NCBI GenBank assembly: GCA_037039925.1
Contig: JAXRKP010000311.1
Coordinates: 99,501 to 163,500 of the forward strand
Direction: 5' to 3'
Source: Doris montereyensis
Taxonomy: Eukaryota; Mollusca; Gastropoda; Nudibranchia; Dorididae
DNA: 64,000 nt
The notes beneath the pieces were generated by a model, which saw nothing but the letters and a program-made list of their open reading frames with translations, searched no databases and was not told the DNA's origin. Shown here one piece after another: positions 57,072 to 64,000 of the stretch. The translations under genes and the position numbers were made by a program. Within the stretch, counting starts at the first letter, position 1, and every line of letters starts with the position of its first letter.

Positions 57072-60000
57072 GTGAGGAAAAACAAAATAAGAGAGTGTGA
57101 TATAAAATATATATACACATACAGTCGTGATTAAAAGAAACACTACACTTGCTTTTCTAACAATCATACTATGGGCGGACTATGGCTCTAAGATGCTAGA
57201 TTTTTAATGAAGGAATTAGATTTATTTATTACTCAAAGGTCTATTCAATTCTGCACAATTTGATACCATAACGGATGCTCTACACTGAATCAATGATTGT
57301 ACAGGAAAGCTTGAAAGTTATCTGAAAATACAATGCCAAAAAATCAATTTCGCAATAGGGAGTTTAAAGGGAAATATTCTGCTTGCAATTGTTAATAGAT
57401 GTCACTTCTATAATTCTTAGTGCAATGTGCCACTTTGCATGTTCATTATATCCATGAATAATTGGAAAATGTACACATTGTTCCTAGATGTTCCTAGATA
57501 TCTAGATCTAGGTTCAGCTTGCAGATTTTGAAAAGTACTTGCAGATCATTCATTAAGGCAAAATGGAAAGTTTTCTCTGTAAACAAAAGTTTTGCAAGCT
57601 TAGTTTAAATAAATTTTGTCTCGAGAAGAAACAAATTTTGGAACCTTTTTTGGTTTTATTTGTAGAAAACGGTATCAACTATTAGAAAGTTGCCTTTAAA
57701 AGATAATTTCCTTCAAGGCCATTATCGCCCATAGAGCCAGAGCATATCTCAATTGCTATAGGACAAGATGCTAATCTGATGCAGGTTTTTACTCCCAAGA
57801 TAGTTCTTATACCCATTTGCTCCTGGGTTGAGAGGGAAAGTGCTTTTCCCAAGGAACACAACGTCAGGCCTGGCTTTGCAGGATTCGAACCGGAACCTCA
57901 TTATCCCAAGTCCAGCAGCCTAACCACTCAGTCACCGCAACTATCTCAAAAGATAAAGTGGAAAATAAAAAAATGGAACCCTGCTATCCTCCGCTCCATG
58001 CCCTCCAACTAGCCCCCCCCTCCATTCCCCTGCACCCATAAAAAAAAATAAAAATATGGTGAGTTGTTATTTCCAGGAAACAAGATGAAGACAAAACATT
58101 CCATAGAGTCTGTTATTAAAATTTTTCTTCTTCCATTCGATTCACAGAATCCATTAGCTAGGATGGAAATGGAACAGCTTTACAACCAATATGTCCAGGA
58201 GCAAATTGACATGAATGTTTCATCACAAGATATTGCTTCGTATGTCATTGTTGTCCTTTGGATTGTCTTTTGAAAATGATGCAGACTTTTGATGCAGGAT
58301 TGTTTGCTTATTAAATTTATATTATCTTAAATTTAATTAACGAGAGACTTAGTTAATAAGGTATTTGCACATTATTTATTTACTTGAATATAATTAATGA
58401 GAGACTTGGTTAATAAGGTGTTTGCACATTATTTATTTACTTTATATAGTTTTGTATGCATACTTTTACACTTTTACAAAAGTTGAATAAAATTTATTGA
58501 AAAGTAATGAAAGCAAACAGACAAACTGAGCAAAAACAATGCCCAATAAAGATGTCATTGCTCAATATTAATATAACATTCATTGACAAATGTTTGAACA
58601 GGCATTTCTTGTAACAAAAAGAAAAAAAAAAGCTACATGACAGGTTGTTAGGCAACTTTACTCTGACAAATGATTTTTTAACTGTTATAATACAGTAGAC
58701 TGAACTTAGCTACGTAAGGAGATTAGTTTTGATTGGTTTAGTATTTTTTAGCAAGGAAACCAATCATCAGAATTTTCCTTTTAAATTAACATAAAGAATG
58801 AGTTATGGCCTGTCTGTAGCACCTTAAGATTACTATTATCAAGTTCAGTTTTAGATTAAGATTTCTTACTTCCCTCATTATACTCAGGTGGCATTGGTAA
58901 TCGAGTGGTTAGGCTGCTTGCTGGACTGAGGATCATGAGCAACAAAAATACAATAACAAAAACAAAATTAAGCACATTTCACATTTCTTCAAACCCAACA
59001 ACAAAGCCAAAATCATCACATTTCACTTTGTTGACTTTTCATTTTTAAAAGTTGTTAAAAGAAACAGCTTGTCATTCATGACACAGTATGTCTATTCATG
59101 TAAATATTTTTAGAGAAGCCCTAATGTTATAAATAATTTCTTCACCATAGAGCCCTATTGTTTATATAAAGAAAGAATATGTTTTGAAGAAAGATATTTA
59201 CATAGAGCGAAAAAATCTACAACCAGTGGAAACAATGAAAATGATTTTCGCCCACTCATATGTTCAATCATCATGACTGATTGAACGTTACCCATGACAA
59301 TGACCCAATTTTTTAATAACAGGCTATGATCTTCTTTTTCACAATTGTTTCTAGATGAGGAAATTGAGTCTAAATTAGTATGCAAAACCTTATACAGGAA
59401 GGACATTTTTTTAACTTGATGCTTTCAGTCAGCATTTATTACCACCTCTTGTCACAACCTTATAGTATGAAATATGTGAATTCTTTCTTTACAAGTATAA
59501 ATGCAAAGAATGTCAAATTCAAGATCAAAATATCCTTCCATTACAAGCCTAAATGCAAAGAAATATTGAACTCAAGATCAAAAGATTCTTCCTCTACAAG
59601 CCTAAATGCAAAGAAATATTGAACTCAAGATCATTACAAGCCTAAATGCAAAGAAATATTGAACTCAAGATCAAAAGATTCTTCCTCTACAAGCCTAAAT
59701 GCAAAGAAATGTCAAACTCAAAATCAAAGTTACAGTAATTAAAACATGATGTACATGTATTTCTATTTTTTTATCCAGATTTGGCTACTTTTGTTCACAT
59801 CTGGTCAATGTCTGGCAACCTGGCCAGTCACAGTCTTCAAACCAAAACCAAAATGAGGGCAGGAGACAAGCACATGCTGACAGGTTTCAAACAGACATGA
59901 GAACGGGTTTGCCACCAGTCCACTCAAATGTGAACCAAAGTGTGAAAAATCCACGAACATTGACAATGAGACAGAGGCAGCCATAGTTGTTCAACGTGTT

Positions 60001-63000
60001 TGGCGTAGGCATATAGTAAGTAAAAACCTTTTGATGAAGCCTTTCCTGTCTGTCTGTCTTGATTTTATCGTTTTACCTTGAAAAATATTGACCTATGAAA
60101 TTTTAAACCTTTCAATGTCATACAGGAACAAATTTTTTTCTTAAATTTTTTTGTTTTGTTTTTTACTTTTTTGTAGATTTTTAAAAGTAAAAGATATAAG
60201 AAATGTCATATCATGTAATGAAATGAATAATATTTTCTATTATGAAAAAAGAGGAAGAAGGAGCCGTCCTTTGCACGTAGGATGAAAATTAATATTTAAG
60301 AATGAGCACTTAAGTCTTAAGTCTTAATGCAATGAAATTAGATGTCACTGAATCTTTGAACCTTTTTTTTGTTTTCAATTTTACTAAATGACCTGCCTTA
60401 AAGAACAGATCATTATTTATTCATAGATTTTCTTTGTTTTTATTTGCATAAAATATTTATTAAATCTTTATATATTAATTTAAAACCAGTTGATTAATGT
60501 TTTCCAGGTTACTGAAAAGTATAAAAGCAATCTTGTTTCTGTAAGAGATGTGCAAATACATGTTTGACACTAACCACTTATAATATTATTTCCTCGTCAA
60601 GGACATGCAAGTCTACAAATACTACAGAGACCTCATAAACTTCAAGACAAGAGGAAGTCCAAGCATAATGCTACGTTGTATTAACCCTAATGAGGCCAAG
60701 TTGTTGGATGCTGCTTCTGGAATCAATGTTCGATTCAGATTAGCGGGGGTTTGTATTGAGTTTTTCTCTCCATTTTTTCATCCAGTCCATTTAAAAAAAT
60801 TTGAAAGAGTTATGGATTGTAGTTTTCATGGTTAGTTGCTTATGAAACAAAATCAATTTTTTCTCGAGGAAAACAACACAACAAAAAAACACACAATCCA
60901 CAAGACCACCCCCTCTCCCCAAAATAAAACAACAGAACAATAAAACAAATAAAACCCAATAGTAAACAAACAAAAAACAACTCATGTGATGAGATTGTGG
61001 GTTGTTTTTGATGAATGCTTTGAGAAATTTTTTCAAACTTGCTTTTCAGGAAAGATTTCCCCAAATATCTACTACAAAATATTCACCTCAAGACCAATCC
61101 AGGACTTATGTGCCAACAGTCCAAAAGATTACACACAAGGAGTTTCCAAAAAACTTACACTCAAAGACACTCACAGTCATGTCAGGGTGAAAGAATTACC
61201 ACTACCAGTACCACAGCAAAGTAAGTGACTGTTAGATAACTAATATGTAATATGGTGGTCGAGTGGTTAGGCTGCCGGACTCATGATCATGAAGTCCCGG
61301 AGTCGAATCCTAGAAAAGCTAGGCCTGACATTGTGTTCCTTGGGAAAGACACTTAACACGCATTTTCCTCATTTGACCCAAGTGAAAATGGATACAAGCA
61401 CTGGCAGGAGCAAAAGCCTGTGTCAGAATAGTGTCCTATCCAGGAGATGATTATTATCACCTGTTCTGCATCACGCTATAGAAACAGGGAATCGCTCCGG
61501 CAATGGGCCGTAATGGCCTTGAAGGAAATTTACTATAAGTGCCTCCTGATGTTTCAGTTCATTGTGAGTAACTTAATATTTTTTGCTTGTAAATTGAGTT
61601 GAATTGATATTTTGTTGAGTACTTTTATGTTATTTCACCTATAATCAATGTTAATGTTACTCTTTTGCTATGGGATTTCAAAGTTTTTTTGGTGTAACAT
61701 TCACAGTTTTTATCAACTCATCTTATCATTTTTTTTAAAACATTGTTACATGTATACTCTAATTGTAATGCTGAAATTTGCCCATATGGTCATGGACCTA
61801 GTTGCACGCTCTTTTCCATCACCAACTCACCCATCCCCTATGTACAGGTTGAGGTTTGATTCTTGCTTTTTGTCTTAACAGATCAAGACAATTGGTATAG
61901 GCGAATTGAAAATAATGGCTGGAGGCTCGTCTCAGACAGACTTATTCATCACATCATGAATGATCCAGTTACATGGGAAACATCAAAGAAGGAATACAAA
62001 TTTGATCACAATAGGGTAAATACAATTTTCATACACGAATGGCAGAGGTTTATACTTATTTCTATAGGGGGGGGGGGGCACCGCCTGGATTGACGAGTTT
62101 GGGACCAAAATGTTAATTTTCTGCTCTTTATATATTTGGAGAGAACGATCATTTATCTACAAGTTTATGGCAGGAAAATGTCCATATGTCGTATAATTTT
62201 TTTGTTACACAATGTTTTGTTGGCTAGGGTCAATAAAAACAGTAAAAATTTTTGACGTAAATTACCCTAACACTGACTGAGAAGATGGCACTGAAAACCT
62301 GTGTAACAGGGCAGCTATCACCACATCTGGCGACATGGTATTGACTTTGCTATCAACACACCCCTGATTGATTTGGCCTAGCACTGAGTGACATAAAAGG
62401 TAGAGGTAAAATGGTGCAGGCAAAGTGTTTGTAAATCCGATCACAAGTATAGGAATAGAGGAATGAAACAAAAAACTGGTCATTATGACGTCTGTGTTCA
62501 CATTAGAGGAAGGAGAGATGGTATCGATTTGTTCTGCTCATTGGGCATCGATACTGCCATCCTGATTTCAAGCTTTCAATTTTGCAAAATTTGTTAGAGC
62601 ATAATAAAAGTTAAAAAGCCATCACTCTTTCATGTGAATATTTTTTTTGCGTCTATTTCTCTACCAAGCAGTCTCCTTTTATTCACAGTTACTGAGACGC
62701 CAAGACGTAGAAAGGAGAAAGAAAGACACTAAGATAAAATGGATGCAAAAAATGTAAGGCAACCACCATAAAACTTCTAGTGTAATGTTTTCAACGCCTT
62801 TATTCTCATCTTAAATTTTTTATCATGTTCATGCTTTATAGGCTTTATCTTGTAAGTTGGGTTTTTTTTCATTTTCATAAAAAATGTTTTAAAGTTTCAA
62901 TGAAATTAAATGAATGATAGGGATATATGCTGTGAATAGTACAAACTTGATTTAAAGATTTATTTATTTATTGATTTAATCCTTACCGACAATTAAGGCG

Positions 63001-64000
63001 AAATCGGGGTTTTTTTGGTAGGATTGTTAGTTTTGCCCAAACTGCCCTGTAAACAGTCCAGGGATCTGTAACGTGTACAGAGTGTTGTAATCTGCATACA
63101 GGATCTCCTTTTTATCCTCCGTCTCCGATGGGACTAGGTGTTGACTTACCTACCTGGAGCAGGGGGGGGGTGTTTCCTGAAAAGCCGAGAAAACTTTTCA
63201 ACCCGGCTGGGACTTGAAACTACAAACCTTTTGATTGAGAGGCAAACACCTTACTCTACCCCCCGCCCCCCACTTCCCATTTGATTTAAAGAAAAAAAAG
63301 GGGGACTTAGGAAATGCTTGATTTTATTTGTAAATCACATTATCACTTTAGTTTGCAGATGAAGGGAAAAATATTATTTTTTAATCTTTACCCACCCCCA
63401 CCTTGTACCTTTTTACCTTATTACCAGATGTCTTAATTGAAATGTCAGTAACTTTTTGACATTTGATATATTTTATTCTTCCACCCGACATTATGCAATT
63501 TCTATTTGGGTATCATGCATAGCTTTCACTTCCTTTAAAGCTAAGGGAATAACAATATTTTTGCGGTTATCAATAATTCCCATATCTTTGCCTAACACAA
63601 CCGTACATCCACCAAGAAGAAATAAGATGCATGTGGAAATATTTTAAACTGGTCAGAATGAAACAGTTTCTGCAATGGATGAGTACAGACAAAAGTTTGT
63701 CTTTTTCAAATTTTCAGCCCCTATCTTCTGAAGAGCACAGTAATTGCTCTGAGAATTTCCATGATAAAGGAATATTTACATTATTTATGTATACATATAA
63801 TTGCAATATTCTGTTGTTACAATTCATGAAATTTATGCTCCGTGTTGAATCATTCTCATGTTATTTGATGTTGCTTAAAAAAAAATCATGTATCCTCTAT
63901 ATGTCATATCTTTTTGTTTCCTGTAAGAGAAAATAATCACAGTTTTTGCATGATTGTAATTCAGGTATAGAGATGGAATGCTACGAGCAAAGGCCAATGA
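57033..64000 (+). CDS. C11orf65: C11orf65 (MFI) homologue, 8 exons seen, 3' end outside window
   Basis: An IQ-motif protein; the vertebrate homologue (MFI, mitochondrial fission regulator interactor) acts on mitochondrial division, and that role is transferred by family only. Exons: 57033-57071, 58148-58239, 59779-60015, 60602-60748, 61050-61220, 61882-62015, 62689-62753 and 63965 onward, about 307 codons. Diagnostic segments are AAIVVQRVWRRHI (IQ motif), LRCINPNEAKLLDAASGINV, FRLAG, NIYYKIFTSRPIQDLCANSP, NWYRRIENNGWRLVSDRLIH and RKKDTKIKWMQKMYRDGML. Two one-base frame breaks are present, in exon 3 and at the exon 4/5 joint, both at homopolymers. The N-terminal 90 residues before the IQ motif are longer than I recall for vertebrates. 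Confidence 0.9.
57715..57945 (-). mobile_element. tRNA-derived SINE, family 1 (copy d)
   Basis: Minus-strand copy: head GGTGACTGAGTGGTTAGGCT, B-box GGTTCGAATCCTG, core GACGTTGTGTTCCTTGGGAA and a 3' end with GGCGATAATGGCCTTGAAGG. In C11orf65 intron 1. Confidence 0.88.
58148..58239 (+). CDS. C11orf65: C11orf65 exon 2
   Basis: Encodes NPLARMEMEQLYNQYVQEQI then DMNVSSQDIAS between GATTCACAG and GTATGT, phase 2 out. Confidence 0.75.
58334..58446. repeat. 57-bp tandem duplication
   Basis: TTTAATTAACGAGAGACTTA then GTTAATAAGGTATTTGCACA then TTATTTATTTACTT occurs twice with three or four differences, in C11orf65 intron 2. Confidence 0.9.
58888..58940 (+). mobile_element. tRNA-derived SINE head, family 1 (copy e, 3'-truncated)
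   Basis: GGTGGCATTGGTAATCGAGT then GGTTAGGCTGCTTGCTGGAC and GAGGATCATGAG match the SINE head. It stops before the B-box, which is unusual for a retroposed copy. Confidence 0.7.
59490..59735. repeat. ~53-bp tandem repeat, about five units
   Basis: Units of TACAAGCCTAAATGCAAAGA then AATATTGAACTCAAGATCAA and AAGATTCTTCCTC, one of them shortened by about 17 bases, just before C11orf65 exon 3. Confidence 0.92.
59779..60015 (+). CDS. C11orf65: C11orf65 exon 3 (IQ motif), one frame break
   Basis: Reads FGYFCSHLVNVWQPGQSQSS and on to HSNVNQSVKN, then hits a stop. With one more A in the AAAAA at 59945-59949 it continues VKKSTNIDNETEAAIVVQRV then WRRHI before GTAAGT. The IQ core is V-Q-R-V-W-R-R-H. 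Confidence 0.82.
60602..60748 (+). CDS. C11orf65: C11orf65 exon 4
   Basis: Exactly 49 codons: DMQVYKYYRDLINFKTRGSP then SIMLRCINPNEAKLLDAASG and INVRFRLAG, the most conserved block of the family. It ends in a G run (60745-60749) merging with the GT donor. One G more is needed to keep phase with exon 5. Confidence 0.9.
61050..61220 (+). CDS. C11orf65: C11orf65 exon 5
   Basis: Encodes KISPNIYYKIFTSRPIQDLC then ANSPKDYTQGVSKKLTLKDT and HSHVRVKELPLPVPQQ. TTTTCAG acceptor, GTAAGT donor. The conserved frame begins at the second base of the exon. Confidence 0.9.
61250..61545 (+). mobile_element. tRNA-derived SINE, family 1 (copy f, full length)
   Basis: The most complete copy: A-box-like TGGTCGAGTGGTTAGG, B-box GAGTCGAATCC, core ACATTGTGTTCCTTGGGAAA then GACACTTAACACG, middle GTGTCCTATCCAGGAGATGA, and 3' end GGGCCGTAATGGCCTTGAAG. 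The 3' end forms a GGCC-AATGGCC hairpin. In C11orf65 intron 5. Confidence 0.92.
61882..62015 (+). CDS. C11orf65: C11orf65 exon 6
   Basis: Encodes NQDNWYRRIENNGWRLVSDR then LIHHIMNDPVTWETSKKEYK and FDHNR. The W-Y-x-R-I-E-N-N-G-W-R block is diagnostic. Phase 1 in, phase 0 out; acceptor CTTAACAG. Confidence 0.92.
62068..62270 (-). repeat. Dispersed repeat E, copy 2
   Basis: Reverse complement of 29375-29585, with a G run at 62068-62077 at the end matching the CCCCCTCCC of copy 1. Just after C11orf65 exon 6. Confidence 0.75.
62689..62753 (+). CDS. C11orf65: C11orf65 exon 7
   Basis: Encodes LLRRQDVERRKKDTKIKWMQ then K and a split Met codon, a basic helix. ATTCACAG acceptor, GTAAGG donor. Confidence 0.88.
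62965..63265 (-). mobile_element. SINE family 2 (copy d)
   Basis: Minus-strand copy: CACCTAGTCCCATCGGAGAC, GGATAAAAAGGAGATCCTGT, GATCCCTGGACTGTTTACAG and a tail near 62970. In C11orf65 intron 7. Confidence 0.85.
63270..63960 (+). other. C11orf65 intron 7 remainder, nothing seen
   Basis: AT-rich intron; the short ORFs at 63456-63936 show no recognisable similarity. Confidence 0.5.
63965..64000 (+). CDS. C11orf65: C11orf65 exon 8, partial
   Basis: After TTGTAATTCAG, the split Met is completed and YRDGMLRAKAN follows to the window edge. The frame stays open at base 64000. Confidence 0.85.

Noticed and set aside
61250..61330. tRNA gene
   Set aside because: The A and B boxes are present, but the sequence does not fold into a full cloverleaf and is followed by the SINE body shared with five other copies.

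Overview
This is eukaryotic, AT-rich animal genomic DNA with spliceosomal GT-AG introns, many microsatellites, tRNA-derived SINEs, non-LTR retrotransposon fragments and small inverted-repeat DNA transposons. Protein similarity and repeat style suggest a lophotrochozoan, probably a mollusc. That is an inference; the species cannot be read from the sequence.

Three protein-coding genes can be reconstructed exon by exon. (1) Plus strand, about 873-14015: ribosomal protein S4 (RPS4), seven exons, 262 codons once one base is allowed for. It has a 5'TOP-like start and a 5.7-kb last intron full of repeats. (2) Minus strand, stop at 19074, start codon at 54946: a large multi-EF-hand protein of about 1540 residues matching EFCAB6 (DJ-1-binding protein; in vertebrates a microtubule inner protein of ciliary and sperm doublets). 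It has 28 coding exons, all listed here. (3) Plus strand, from 57033 past the right edge: an IQ-motif protein matching C11orf65/MFI, eight exons seen and the last cut by the window end. Genes 2 and 3 are divergent, with about 2 kb between their start codons.

Layout: 1-870 microsatellite and repeat-rich flank; 873-14015 RPS4; 14.0-18.7 kb intergenic, with a SINE, a small unassigned ORF and a dead mariner copy; 18.7-55 kb EFCAB6, whose introns carry two copies of one LINE family, fragments of a second LINE type, transposase remnants, several MITE-like elements and minisatellites; 55-57 kb the shared 5' region; 57-64 kb C11orf65.

The most striking pattern is that twelve one-base frame breaks, nearly all in short homopolymers, fall in otherwise conserved, correctly spliced exons of all three genes. 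Correcting each restores both the protein family match and the intron phase. This looks like uncorrected assembly indels rather than gene death, and automated gene models here will be broken. Other points of interest are minisatellites abutting three EFCAB6 5' splice sites (one array carries the splice-site sequence in its 44-bp unit), a 2.7-kb TIR element in the RPS4 intron, TA-flanked MITEs, and several unnamed repeat families seen as multiple copies within the window. I found no clear evidence of a wholly new gene system.
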